A stretch of DNA of 64,000 bases from an uncultured Prevotella sp. (GCA_934254985.1 CAKQMS010000010.1:1-64000), one strand, 5' to 3'; shown: positions 1 to 8,025, counted from the first letter of the stretch. The notes: a model not told the origin generated them from the letters alone. Made by a program: numbers and translations.

Positions 1-161
1 ACCGCACCCTTGTTGGAATGATTTCCAACTATCTTTATAATATTACTTCCATTGTCAATGGAATCTTTCCGTTCTGCTGGATCTTGCTTTTGTGCATGAG
101 CCAAAGAACTGCAAAAGAGTGCAATGATAAGTAAGGTAATGTCTTTTTTGCTCTTTGCCAT
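1..161 (-). CDS. Secreted protein, N-terminal fragment
   Basis: This is the first 53 codons of a gene that runs off the left edge of the window. The start is an ATG at 161. The protein opens with MAKSKK, then a hydrophobic stretch (about residues 8-17) and a signal-peptidase-like site after LAHA (about residue 22), so it is probably exported. The following residues (QKQDPAERKDSIDNG) are polar and give no family. A -7 promoter box (CAAAGATA on the plus strand, 204-211) lies about 45 bp upstream. The product cannot be named from this fragment. Confidence 0.6.
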   Translation of the reverse strand, partial: MAKSKKDITLLIIALFCSSLAHAQKQDPAERKDSIDNGSNIIKIVGNHSNKGA

Positions 162-203
162 TTTCTATTTCTATTTCTTAGATTATGGATAGTTTCTTAT
201 TAG

Positions 204-211
204 CAAAGATA
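204..211 (-). promoter_or_regulatory. Likely -7 promoter box for the secreted-protein gene
   Basis: CAAAGATA on the plus strand reads TATCTTTG on the minus strand, matching the Bacteroidota -7 consensus TAnnTTTG. No convincing -33 TTTG was found at 19-20 bp. The rest of the gap 162-357 is AT-rich and shows nothing else. Confidence 0.4.
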
Positions 212-357
212 AAGCATAATTTATATATAAACTAAAATAATTACACTTTATTAACAATAATAGTCAATTAATCAATTGTTGCATCGAATCCGATGCTTAT
301 CATATAATAATATACAACGAAGTTATGATAATTGCAAAACCTCTTTAAGTTCAATTA

Positions 358-810
358 TCATATATGCCTTTTAATCCAAGCCATTAGTACAGCTACAGCA
401 TATTGCTGTTCTTCTCTTGTCAATTGTCTTCCTGCAGGTATATGATGCCATTTGGAGAAGCATCCTCGGCAACAGCACCCCGTAGCATGTTGAGCAATAA
501 ATACAGGATGCCCTTTCATAGGAGTCTGTTTACCATCATTTGGAATAACAGCAGGAGCAAGTCGCAAGGCTACAAAATCCTCGGCATGTTTACGAATTGT
601 TGTCAATCCCTTTTCTGCAATATATTCCTTATCCCTTACAGAAAGATTAAATCGGCTACGAAAGTTAGACTTTGAAAGCCTATCGAACAAGTCAGTTAAG
701 TCGTAATCTTTCATCCCTGATGGTGTATACTCTTGGTTACCTTTTGAGCCAATGCCCTTTTCAAATTCCTCGTCCTCTTCAGGAAACAAATTTAATTCTA
801 CGTATTTCAT
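358..810 (-). CDS. DUF4186 family protein
   Basis: The 150-residue protein matches my memory of the DUF4186 family: a DLFDRLSKSNFRSRF region near residue 40, then RLAPAVIPNDGKQTP (about 83-97), GHPVFIAQHATGCCCRGC (about 100-117), KWHHIP, and a closing REEQQYAVAVLMAWI. The cluster of four cysteines with nearby histidines suggests metal binding, though this is inference. The family has no established function; members are small cytosolic proteins scattered across bacteria. The start ATG at 810 gives MKYVELNLFPEEDEE, an acidic leader in front of the conserved core. The next gene upstream on the same strand (864-1292) is 53 bp away, so the two are probably co-transcribed. Confidence 0.8.
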   Translation of the reverse strand: MKYVELNLFPEEDEEFEKGIGSKGNQEYTPSGMKDYDLTDLFDRLSKSNFRSRFNLSVRDKEYIAEKGLTTIRKHAEDFVALRLAPAVIPNDGKQTPMKGHPVFIAQHATGCCCRGCFSKWHHIPAGRQLTREEQQYAVAVLMAWIKRHI

Positions 811-863
811 ACGTCTAAATGATTTCTTTGAGAGTCAATTATCACAAACTAGAAAATCTATTA

Positions 864-1292
864 TTACTTCTTTTGATACAAGCATCTCCCTTTTCTGTAA
901 TCGTCAGGTGAAATTCTATTTCGGTCGTCAAACTCTAATTTGTATGCTTCAACATCCCATTCCCATGCTTCTTGCATAATATAATATTTATCATATAGAA
1001 TCCATATGAGTTTATCCCATAGATAATTAGAAGCTTTGGCAACTATTGTAACCTTACTACCAGGTTTACCACTTGGACGATTAGCTTTTACTTGATATCT
1101 AATGTGCTTATATACAAAATCCGAACCTTTGTTTACTGCGGTTTTATCTTGCATATAATCAGAATAATCACTTTCTAACATACCTACTAACATTGCAGCA
1201 TCATATTCTGATATAACTGTGGTAATCTGTGGTGCAACACCATATTTTACTTGCCATTGCAAAGCAATTTTAACAAGTTCATCTCTTAACAT
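864..1292 (-). CDS. Conserved hypothetical protein, possible nuclease-like fold
   Basis: A 142-residue protein I cannot assign to a named family. A distinctive block, RYQVKANRPSGKPGSKVT (about residues 65-82), is followed by NYLWDKLIWILYDKYYIMQEAWEWDVEAY, rich in aromatic residues. An acid before a Q-x-K (QVK) in a beta-strand-like setting resembles the core of PD-(D/E)xK nucleases, but this is weak inference. The ATG at 1292 follows a -7 promoter box at 1323-1330, and DUF4186 lies directly downstream, making a two-gene unit. The region is AT-rich next to a GIY-YIG-type gene and a transposon-like element, a typical accessory setting. Confidence 0.6.
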   Translation of the reverse strand: MLRDELVKIALQWQVKYGVAPQITTVISEYDAAMLVGMLESDYSDYMQDKTAVNKGSDFVYKHIRYQVKANRPSGKPGSKVTIVAKASNYLWDKLIWILYDKYYIMQEAWEWDVEAYKLEFDDRNRISPDDYRKGRCLYQKK

Positions 1293-1322
1293 ATAACTAT
1301 CTTTAAATTATTTATTAATTAG

Positions 1323-1330
1323 CAAAGATA
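1323..1330 (-). promoter_or_regulatory. Likely -7 promoter box for the 142-aa/DUF4186 pair
   Basis: CAAAGATA on the plus strand reads TATCTTTG on the minus strand (TAnnTTTG), 31 bp upstream of the ATG at 1292. A clear -33 element is not visible. The divergent gap 1293-1628 otherwise holds only AT-rich sequence and the promoter at 1479-1509. Confidence 0.4.
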
Positions 1331-1478
1331 CGAAAATAAATCGAATTATTTGAAATAGCACCGAAAATATAAATAATTTTAGATTAAAAATGTATTCTTA
1401 TTTAGAGAGTAAATAAAACACTTTTGAATACAAAACAAAAAGCATCCCTTTTATTTGGAGAAAAGTATCTTGGAAAAG

Positions 1479-1509
1479 TTTGTAAGATTAAAATATTTCT
1501 GTATTTTTG
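1479..1509 (+). promoter_or_regulatory. Promoter for the GIY-YIG-type gene
   Basis: TTTG at 1479-1482, a 19-bp spacer, then TATTTTTG at 1502-1509 fit the Bacteroidota primary-sigma consensus. Transcription would begin near 1515, leaving a leader of about 110 nt before the ATG at 1629, longer than usual and without an obvious structure. Confidence 0.65.
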
Positions 1510-1628
1510 CAGTAAAAAATAGAGTTTATGGATTAATATTATTCTATTAAGATAATAGTTTTTCCTTTTTAATGACTTTTTTATAATGATTTTAAATATT
1601 GTTTTTCGTTAAATATAAATAGAATATC

Positions 1629-2846
1629 ATGATAAGACAAATTATCGCTTTTGATACTAAAGATTTTTATGATATCCAAAAAGCAACTAAGATAGAGATT
1701 AAATGGTATATTGGCAATTATGATAAAGTAGATATAGGTACATCTATTGTTTGCTTAACATTACATGGCTATGATATACCTCAATCTTATGTTATTAAAA
1801 GTAACTATAAAGGCTTTTGCCGTGTATTAAATCCAGAAACAGTTTTTATCCATTTCCCTGAAGAAAATCTTGCTATTATAGTTGACAAAGAAATCGATAT
1901 GTTATACCCATACAAATTGGATAAGACTAATGATTCGTTCACTAATGAAGTAATAATAGATTGGAAACAAATATCGGGCTTTAATACGTCCGTAGGAATT
2001 CCATTGGTAAAAAATGGGAAAAAGCCTTTATATCTTAGTAATAGTTTTTTTAATGGAAAATTGCTTTTATCTTTTTGTTTTGATATAAGACATATAAAAT
2101 TTAAAAAAGGGGATACTATATCATTTAAATTTTGTAGTGGGAATATTTTAGACTTTACCTTAGATTCTAAACCTGTTAAAATTACTGATAAAATTATATT
2201 ACCTGAGGAAGATAACAACTATATAATGTCTGTTAATGAAGAAACGCTACTAGATGAATCTTTTATTTTAGGTTATTCCTCACTAATAATTAAGATTAAA
2301 AAATCATTTAGAAAATACACCTTTGCTCTTTCTACAAAAGAACTATTATTGTTTCTATCAGAAACACTTAACATGATAAGAATAACATTTAATTCTGAAG
2401 GTGGAACACATATTGATATAGATATCCAAAGCCATGTTATGAACAAGGATGTGTGTCCTATAATAATTAAGGATATGTTTATTAAACTTGTAGAAGAAAT
2501 AAGTAAATTTGATACATCTTATTCACTTGAAAAACTTGAAAACATTAAAGAAAGTACTTCTTGTTCGACAATAAAAGAAGACCCTTGTTTTGTATATTTA
2601 ATGCACGATGAAGCTAATGGTTTCTACAAGATAGGTATGTCAAATAACCCTATTTATAGAGAAGGAACATTACAAAGTGAAAAACCTACTATCAAATTAA
2701 TTGCAAGTCACAAATATCCATCAAGAAAATTTGCTTCAGCTTTAGAAGCTGCTTTGCATAATTTATATAGTAATTTGCATGTTAGAGGTGAATGGTATAG
2801 ACTTAGAGATGAAGACGTTAATGAAATTATTGAAGGATTAAAGTAA
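1629..2846 (+). CDS. GIY-YIG (T5orf172/MUG113-like) domain protein
   Basis: A 405-residue protein whose last 88 residues read as a T5orf172/MUG113-type GIY-YIG nuclease domain: FVYLM (321-325), GFYKIGMS (331-338), Arg344, the ALEAALH helix with Glu373, and GEWYRL (387-392). In this family the Arg and Glu are the expected catalytic residues, so the domain may be an active nuclease. The first ~310 residues are AT-rich, low-complexity in codon choice, and match nothing I recognise. The gene stands alone with its own promoter at 1479-1509. Base use is much more AT-rich than in the hut genes, and a MITE-like element follows its stop, so horizontal acquisition is likely. A defence or mobile-element role is possible but not shown. 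Confidence 0.7.
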   Translation: MIRQIIAFDTKDFYDIQKATKIEIKWYIGNYDKVDIGTSIVCLTLHGYDIPQSYVIKSNYKGFCRVLNPETVFIHFPEENLAIIVDKEIDMLYPYKLDKTNDSFTNEVIIDWKQISGFNTSVGIPLVKNGKKPLYLSNSFFNGKLLLSFCFDIRHIKFKKGDTISFKFCSGNILDFTLDSKPVKITDKIILPEEDNNYIMSVNEETLLDESFILGYSSLIIKIKKSFRKYTFALSTKELLLFLSETLNMIRITFNSEGGTHIDIDIQSHVMNKDVCPIIIKDMFIKLVEEISKFDTSYSLEKLENIKESTSCSTIKEDPCFVYLMHDEANGFYKIGMSNNPIYREGTLQSEKPTIKLIASHKYPSRKFASALEAALHNLYSNLHVRGEWYRLRDEDVNEIIEGLK

Positions 2847-2886
2847 ACTTCGCAAGTTACTATTCTCAAATAATTATATTCATTAG

Positions 2887-3077
2887 TGTCCCGTTAAAAT
2901 TTAAAATTTGTCGCACAACCAACTGTATATCAAAGTGATACAAACACTTTTGAGGTAAACCGATTTGATTTCAAAACTTAATCAAACAAACATAAGATGG
3001 TATATAAGTGCTTGAATATCAAGAACGGAATTCCGAGAATTTGAGCTCAGATGATACTTCACAATTTTAACGGGACA
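2887..3077. mobile_element. MITE-like element or IS remnant with 15-bp inverted ends
   Basis: TGTCCCGTTAAAATT at 2887-2901 is repeated exactly, inverted, at 3063-3077, bounding 191 bp without an open frame. Perfect 15-bp terminal inverted repeats around a short non-coding core are the form of a miniature inverted-repeat element or of a deleted insertion sequence. No target-site duplication is clear: the flanks read TTAG on the left and GCAG on the right. No transposase gene is in the window, so any movement would need one elsewhere in the genome. Confidence 0.65.
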
Positions 3078-3097
3078 GCAGTGAATTATATTTAAAA

Positions 3098-3124
3098 AAG
3101 GGACTTTTCACAGAAAAGCCCCTT
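3098..3124. terminator. Hairpin terminator, probably bidirectional
   Basis: A 12-bp stem with one mismatch (AAGGGACTTTTC against GAAAAGCCCCTT) closes on a 3-nt loop and is followed by a T-rich tract; an A-rich run lies on the other side. It separates the GIY-YIG-type gene from the convergent lipoprotein gene. The remaining bases to 3237 show no other structure. Confidence 0.65.
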
Positions 3125-3237
3125 ATTTTAATTTTACTGTCTATTACATTTTAATCGCTAATACAACATTTATCATTTGAACTATGCCAAAGCCGACAGA
3201 GTTTATATTTATATACAGACCATAGGATATTAATTCT

Positions 3238-3507
3238 TTAATATTCATCCAATATCTCTTTGGCCTTTTTCTTTTTCGCTTCCTTCCTTGATTTAATAAT
3301 TCCTCCAACATTAATGGCATAAGGGTCAGTATCGTAATCTTTTACGAATACTTGGGTGCCTGTTTTAGGGTCGGTAATAGATTCTATTAGCGATTCTTTT
3401 GCTACTTCTTTTGCTACCTTGCAAGATGTTAGGCAAAACAAGGATGATATAATTAGCATGAGCAATAATGCTGTCCATGATTTTGGCTTTCTTATAAACT
3501 GATTCAT
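3238..3507 (-). CDS. Small lipoprotein
   Basis: An 89-residue protein with a lipoprotein signal: basic N-terminus (MNQFIRKPKS), hydrophobic core (about 12-25) and lipobox LTSC with Cys29. The mature part is short and charged, with the phrase DPKTGTQVFVKDYDTDPYAINVGG and a lysine-rich tail, and matches no family I know. It is the last gene of the run tlyC-like, ogt, flavodoxin/ferredoxin, lipoprotein, 15 bp after its neighbour. Its first codons and upstream gap are copied in front of ogt (49-bp direct repeat). Location is probably periplasmic, anchored in inner or outer membrane; function unknown. Confidence 0.75.
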   Translation of the reverse strand: MNQFIRKPKSWTALLLMLIISSLFCLTSCKVAKEVAKESLIESITDPKTGTQVFVKDYDTDPYAINVGGIIKSRKEAKKKKAKEILDEY

Positions 3508-3542
3508 AGCTTTCTGATTTTGTTATACGAAAAGCTCATTCT
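3494..3542. repeat. 49-bp imperfect direct repeat, copy A
   Basis: This segment covers the last codons of the flavodoxin/ferredoxin gene, the 15-bp gap and the first codons of the lipoprotein gene. It matches 4831-4879 at about 43 of 49 positions in the same orientation. Both copies end just inside the start of a downstream gene. Confidence 0.8.
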
Positions 3543-4281
3543 CCTTTCTGTCGCTACATAGAGGCTTGAGATGTGCGGTAAGGAGATTTAGACGCTCACC
3601 AATACCTCTTGCTTGGGTAGGACAAACCGAGACGCAACGCATACAGCCGATGCATAGTTCCTGATTGTTGGCTTTTGGATTTTGAAGAGATATAGCTCCT
3701 GTAGGACATTCGCTTACGCATGTTCCGCATTCTGTACAATCATCGTTGGCAACAGGGTAGGGACCTGAGCAACCTTGCTTGTAAGGACGATTACCTGGTA
3801 ATACTAATGGTTCAAAAGACTGTTGTGTCTTCACCTTATTTAATATATATGAGCCAAAGGAAGTCAAAACTTTAGCATCCTCATCATCAGGTCTGCCTGC
3901 GCCATACATTCTGCAAATGCTATGCTCGGCAATAGCAGCAACGGCAGCTATTACTTGGAATCCTATTTCAGAAGCTACATCCTGCATTTCAACCAAAGCA
4001 TCTTCGTAGGCTCTATTGCCGTAGACAGCAACTATTGCGCACTTGGCTCCGTTAGCCTTAATGCCCTTCAATCTTTCTACCGCAAGAGCAGGCACACGAC
4101 CTGCGTATACAGGCATAGAAATAACTACCAAGTCGTCTGCATTAATAATTGGACATTTCAAGTTTTCCTGCTTAGTGCAGAGTTCTGTAAGATTGCTGTC
4201 GGCTGCGATTCCTTTGCATAACAATTCGCTTACTCGGCGAGTTCCGCCTGTTGGGCTAAATGTAATTTGATGTATTTTCAT
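3523..4281 (-). CDS. EFR1-family flavodoxin/ferredoxin fusion protein
   Basis: The 252-residue protein combines an N-terminal flavodoxin-like domain with two C-terminal [4Fe-4S] clusters. The FMN phosphate loop is SPTGGTRR (9-16). The clusters use Cys182, 185, 188, 192 and Cys210, 213, 216, 220, in CTECGTC and CIGCMRC motifs. This layout matches the EFR1-type ferredoxins of anaerobes, soluble electron carriers whose partners are mostly unknown. It lies between ogt (53 bp upstream) and the small lipoprotein gene (15 bp downstream). Its last codons (ENELFV, stop) are echoed in non-coding DNA after the CNNM gene. Confidence 0.9.
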   Translation of the reverse strand: MKIHQITFSPTGGTRRVSELLCKGIAADSNLTELCTKQENLKCPIINADDLVVISMPVYAGRVPALAVERLKGIKANGAKCAIVAVYGNRAYEDALVEMQDVASEIGFQVIAAVAAIAEHSICRMYGAGRPDDEDAKVLTSFGSYILNKVKTQQSFEPLVLPGNRPYKQGCSGPYPVANDDCTECGTCVSECPTGAISLQNPKANNQELCIGCMRCVSVCPTQARGIGERLNLLTAHLKPLCSDRKENELFV

Positions 4282-4334
4282 AATGATGATTCTCTTTGTA
4301 ATATTGATTGCAGATGCAAAGGTAATGATTTCTA

Positions 4335-4844
4335 TTATATTTGCGTCTCTATTTGCAGCAACATTTTCTTAGCTTCCAATCCTCCTGCATAGCCAGTAAG
4401 GGATTTATCGCTACCTATGACGCGATGACAAGGAATGAGAATGCTGATGCCGTTGGCTCCTATTGCTCCTGCCACAGCTCTTACGGCTTTAGGTTTGCCG
4501 ATGCATTGAGCTATTTCCTTGTAACTTGTTGTTGCTCCGTATGGAATATTCAGCAATTCGTTCCATACTTGCTGTTGAAAATCCGTGCCTACCAAATGCA
4601 ACGGAATAGTGAAAGCCTTGCGATTGCCTGCAAAGTATTCATCAAGTTGTCTTTTGGCTTCTTCCAAGATAGAGGAAGTCTCGGTCTTGAAAGAGGCTTT
4701 AAAATATCTCTCTATTCGACGTTTATTACGCTCGTAACATGGATTATCGCTCCAATCGCAAAGGCATAGTTTATCAGCATAAGAAGCCAAGACAAGCTCG
4801 CCGAATGGAGAGAAGAAGTGTTGGATGTGGATAAACTTATTCAT
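4335..4844 (-). CDS. ogt: Methylated-DNA--protein-cysteine methyltransferase
   Basis: A 169-residue suicide repair protein that moves the methyl group from O6-methylguanine in DNA to its own cysteine. The active-site motif PCHRV is at 138-142 with Cys139 as the acceptor. The helix-turn-helix region (TDFQQQVWNELLNIPYGATTSYKE) and the helix KAVRAVAGAIGAN are present, and the length matches Ogt-type proteins without an Ada domain. It follows the CNNM/CBS gene by 37 bp and precedes the EFR1 gene by 53 bp on the same strand. The start ATG at 4844 lies inside a duplicated 49-bp segment. Confidence 0.95.
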   Translation of the reverse strand: MNKFIHIQHFFSPFGELVLASYADKLCLCDWSDNPCYERNKRRIERYFKASFKTETSSILEEAKRQLDEYFAGNRKAFTIPLHLVGTDFQQQVWNELLNIPYGATTSYKEIAQCIGKPKAVRAVAGAIGANGISILIPCHRVIGSDKSLTGYAGGLEAKKMLLQIETQI

Positions 4845-4879
4845 AGCTTTATGATTATATTAGATGAAAAGCTCATTCT
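4831..4879. repeat. 49-bp imperfect direct repeat, copy B
   Basis: This is the partner of 3494-3542. It covers the first codons of ogt and most of the gap after the CNNM/CBS gene. Read on the minus strand it still carries a short KNELFI-stop reading frame resembling the end of the EFR1 gene (KENELFV-stop), which suggests a vestige of a former gene end. Confidence 0.8.
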
Positions 4880-4881
4880 TT

Positions 4882-5907
4882 TCACTTCTTCAACATCATT
4901 CGCGACTTTTCCTTGGCAAAAGCCTGCATGTCAACAGCCACATCGTCTTCGTCGACAATTTCTACACCTGTCATGGTTTCAATCACGTCTTCCATAGAAA
5001 CCACCCCACGCAAACAGCCATACTCGTCGAGAATGATAGAGATATGTTCGCGCTTCTCAAGCATTTTCTCCCATATCTGATATACAGAATCATCCTCATA
5101 GAACGAAAGGATAGGGCGCATAAGGTCAGCCAGCTTGGTCTCGAATTTATCTTCCGACAATTCTTTCAGCACTATATCCTTCAGTACATAGCCTACTATG
5201 TAGTCCTTGCTCTTATCGTATACAGGTATACGAGAGAAGTTCCATGTCTGCTGCTCGTAGAATTCTTTGATTGTCATGTTCACATTGGCTGTTTCTACCA
5301 CAATTGAAGGAGTCATCACCTCCCTTGCCTTAACTCCTGCCAAACGAATACAGCTTTTGATAATTTTGCTTTCCGACTCGCGGAAGATACCTTCAGTAGT
5401 ACCTACATCTACCATTGCCGAAACTTCCTCACGGCTTACAGAAGCTTGATGAGTCTTTGGAGAGAAAACCTTGGTAATGAGTTCTGAGAGTAGAACTAAA
5501 GGATAGGTGATAAAGATGAGTACTCTTATAACCTTTGTGGAAGGCATGGCGAGCGAACGCCAATATGAAGCACCAATAGTCTTTGGGATGATTTCAGAAA
5601 GCACAAGAATCAATAGCGTAAGAATAGCTGATATTACTCCGAAGTATTCTTCGCCAAAAAGTTTCATAGACTCAGCTCCTACACCTGCCGAACCAATAGT
5701 GTGAGCAATGGTATTGAGCGAAAGAATAGCGCCTACCGGACGGTCAACGTTATTCTTATACTCTTTCATCAACGAGGCTGTCTTGTTACCTTGACTCTCC
5801 TTCATTGAGATAAACGACATTGGGGTAGATAGAAGTACCGCTTCAAGAACGGAACATAAAAAAGATAGTGACAGAGCACCTAAAAAATATAATATGATTA
5901 AACCCAT
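4882..5907 (-). CDS. CNNM/DUF21 and CBS-domain membrane protein (TlyC/CorC type)
   Basis: A 341-residue inner-membrane protein. Residues 1-~150 form a DUF21/CNNM membrane domain with several hydrophobic segments and the phrase LSEIIPKTIGASYWR. Residues ~185-310 form a pair of CBS domains (MTPSIVVETAN, then ILDEYGCLRGVVSMEDVIETMTGVEIVDE). The C-terminal CorC/HlyC transporter-associated domain is missing or very short, so this is a compact member. The family is linked to magnesium or other divalent-ion efflux, although older annotations say hemolysin. It is the first gene of the run leading to ogt and EFR1. A -7 box (CAAAGATA, 6032-6039) lies upstream. Confidence 0.85.
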   Translation of the reverse strand: MGLIILYFLGALSLSFLCSVLEAVLLSTPMSFISMKESQGNKTASLMKEYKNNVDRPVGAILSLNTIAHTIGSAGVGAESMKLFGEEYFGVISAILTLLILVLSEIIPKTIGASYWRSLAMPSTKVIRVLIFITYPLVLLSELITKVFSPKTHQASVSREEVSAMVDVGTTEGIFRESESKIIKSCIRLAGVKAREVMTPSIVVETANVNMTIKEFYEQQTWNFSRIPVYDKSKDYIVGYVLKDIVLKELSEDKFETKLADLMRPILSFYEDDSVYQIWEKMLEKREHISIILDEYGCLRGVVSMEDVIETMTGVEIVDEDDVAVDMQAFAKEKSRMMLKK

Positions 5908-6255
5908 TTATATAAAAATAAATTTGAAAGTTGGTTTATAATAAGTTGTCTGCATAAGGGGTGCGAATGAACAACCTACTATAAACGAAGGGCATTATGA
6001 TGTATGAATAATCGTTGTGACATTTTCGACACAAAGATATTAGTTTTGGTATAATCTTATGGCTTTTGAAATAAAATATTGCGAAACTTTAACTAAAAAG
6101 AGTATGACTTTACATTGTTTAGTAACTTTTAGAATTTAGGAATAAGTGGAGCATTATTGAAGTAAAGACTTTGCTTAACTCAGATTTTTGTTGTATTTTT
6201 GCACTCGAATAAACATTATCCTATATTTATTAATCTTTTAATAGTGTAAAAATAG
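5908..6255. other. Divergent intergenic region with promoters only
   Basis: This 348-bp gap separates the divergent CNNM/CBS and hydrolase genes. It holds a minus-strand -7 box at 6032-6039 without a clear -33 partner, and a full plus-strand promoter at 6170-6201. No small open frame, RNA gene or repeat was seen. Confidence 0.5.
6170..6201 (+). promoter_or_regulatory. Promoter for the secreted hydrolase gene
   Basis: TTTG at 6170-6173, a 20-bp spacer and TATTTTTG at 6194-6201 match the Bacteroidota consensus. The ATG at 6256 lies about 50 bp downstream. Confidence 0.7.
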
Positions 6256-7053
6256 ATGAGAAAAATTGTTGTTATTATATTCTTGTTTGTGAGTTTTTTC
6301 TCACTTGCACAAGAAAAGGAGTTGCGCATTCCTTATGAAGAGGGTAAAACAATTTATGGAATTTTCTCGACACCTACCGATGATATGACCAAACATGGAG
6401 TCGTTATAATCAGTCATGGTTTTAATGGAACACACCATTTTGGACGTGATTATTTCAAGACTTTGAATGATTTAGGCTATAATGTTTATGCTTTCGATTT
6501 TCCATGCGGATCTGTAAGGAGCCAGAGCGATAATAATACGATGAACATGTCTGTGTCAGACGAAAAGGAGACATTGAAAACTATTGTGAAATATTTCAAG
6601 AAACAGAAGAATGTTGATAAAAAGAATATTGTGCTCATAGGAGAGAGTCAAGGAGGTCTTGTTTCTGCTTTGGCAGCATCTGAGTTGAAGAAACAGATTA
6701 GCCGCCTTATTTTGATTTATCCTGCTCTTTGCATTCCTGACAACTGGAACGAGCGCTACCCACATGTGGAGGATATTCCAGAAGTATCTGAAATATGGGG
6801 CGTGAAACTTGGTAAGAAATTCATGATGGACATTCGTCCTATGAAACCATTTGATACTATTGGCAAATATGCAGGACCAGTACTCATCATTCATGGCAGC
6901 GACGACAAGGTGGTGCCGATAGATTACGCTAAGAGAGCTTTAAAAACTTATAGAAATGCCACGCTTAGGGTAATAGACAAGGCTGGTCATGGGTTTAATC
7001 CTGCCGAACGCAAGCTTTCTAATAAATATGTAGGTGAGTTTCTGGCAAAATAG
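6256..7053 (+). CDS. Secreted alpha/beta hydrolase (esterase type)
   Basis: A 265-residue protein with a signal peptide (cleavage near residue 18, after FSLA) and a full alpha/beta-hydrolase fold. The oxyanion region is SHGFNGTHH (53-61), the nucleophile elbow GESQGG places Ser131, Asp217 sits in GSDDKVVP and His245 in GHGF, making a complete triad. It resembles the cinnamoyl/feruloyl esterase-like hydrolases of gut Bacteroidota; the substrate cannot be read from sequence. The signal peptide suggests a periplasmic enzyme. It is a single-gene unit with its own promoter and ends 31 bp from the convergent ZIP transporter gene, with no clear terminator between. Confidence 0.8.
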   Translation: MRKIVVIIFLFVSFFSLAQEKELRIPYEEGKTIYGIFSTPTDDMTKHGVVIISHGFNGTHHFGRDYFKTLNDLGYNVYAFDFPCGSVRSQSDNNTMNMSVSDEKETLKTIVKYFKKQKNVDKKNIVLIGESQGGLVSALAASELKKQISRLILIYPALCIPDNWNERYPHVEDIPEVSEIWGVKLGKKFMMDIRPMKPFDTIGKYAGPVLIIHGSDDKVVPIDYAKRALKTYRNATLRVIDKAGHGFNPAERKLSNKYVGEFLAK

Positions 7054-7084
7054 ACACTTCAATATTTTTTCCATAATCTATTTA

Positions 7085-7873
7085 CTATCCCATTACAACA
7101 TCGAGAACCATCATAAGTACGAAGCCTATGGCAAAACCGATAGTACTCAGGTTGCTATGCTGACCACTTGAAGCTTCGGGAATCAGCTCTTCTACCACCA
7201 CATAGAACATGGCACCTGCAGCAAAAGCAAGCATGTAGGGTAGAGCTGGCATTAGAAGTGAGGCAAGCAAAATAACAGCTAAGGCTCCTATTGGTTCAAC
7301 TACTCCACTAAGAGAACCAAGCATGAAGGATTTCCAACGGCTGTTGCCAGCTGCACGCATAGGCATAGAGATTATTGCACCTTCCGGAATATTTTGTATG
7401 GCAATACCCAAAGATACAGAAATGGCAGCAGCCAACGAAATATGAGCAGCTCCATTCTCGGCTCCTGCAAACACCACGCCTACAGCCATTCCTTCAGGCA
7501 GATTGTGGATAGTTACAGCAAGAGCAAGCATGGCTGTCTTGGATAAGTGAGAGCGTAATCCCTCTGGCTTGTCGGTACCAATATGGAGGTGAGGAGTTAG
7601 TTCATCGACAAGCAGCAAAAAGCCTATACCTAAAAGGAAGCCAACTGCAGCAGGCACTACCGACCACGCTCCGCTATCAGCCTTCATCTCCATAGCAGGA
7701 ATAAGCAACGACCATACGGAGGCTGCCACCATTACGCCTGATGCAAAACCTAATAGCGACTTTTGTAGACGTGCCGACATTTCGTTTTTCATCATGAACA
7801 CGAATGCCGAGCCAAGCATCGTGCCTAATAACGGAACTATAAGTCCGATAATCATTATTGTTGTTTCTGTCAT
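7085..7873 (-). CDS. ZIP-family metal transporter
   Basis: A 262-residue integral membrane protein with about eight hydrophobic segments. The two ZIP metal-site motifs are clear: HNLPEGMAVG in the fourth segment and QNIPEGAII in the fifth, where the first residue is Gln rather than the His seen in many members. The loop between segments three and four is short with a few His residues (HLHIGTDKPEGLRSH). ZIP proteins of the ZupT/GufA type import zinc and related divalent cations across the inner membrane. It is a single gene with a -7 box (CAAAGATA, 7912-7919), convergent with the hydrolase gene and divergent from the hut operon. Confidence 0.9.
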   Translation of the reverse strand: MTETTIMIIGLIVPLLGTMLGSAFVFMMKNEMSARLQKSLLGFASGVMVAASVWSLLIPAMEMKADSGAWSVVPAAVGFLLGIGFLLLVDELTPHLHIGTDKPEGLRSHLSKTAMLALAVTIHNLPEGMAVGVVFAGAENGAAHISLAAAISVSLGIAIQNIPEGAIISMPMRAAGNSRWKSFMLGSLSGVVEPIGALAVILLASLLMPALPYMLAFAAGAMFYVVVEELIPEASSGQHSNLSTIGFAIGFVLMMVLDVVMG

Positions 7874-8025
7874 CTTTTCTTTTGTTTATTAATAAGGAAT
7901 ATAAGTAGATGCAAAGATACAATTTTATTATGATTTAAGCAATACCTAAAAATGATGTTTACAATTGTTACTTGAAAACAATAAGCCCGAAATAGTATAA
8001 TAATTGATAAATAATACGGTTTTTA

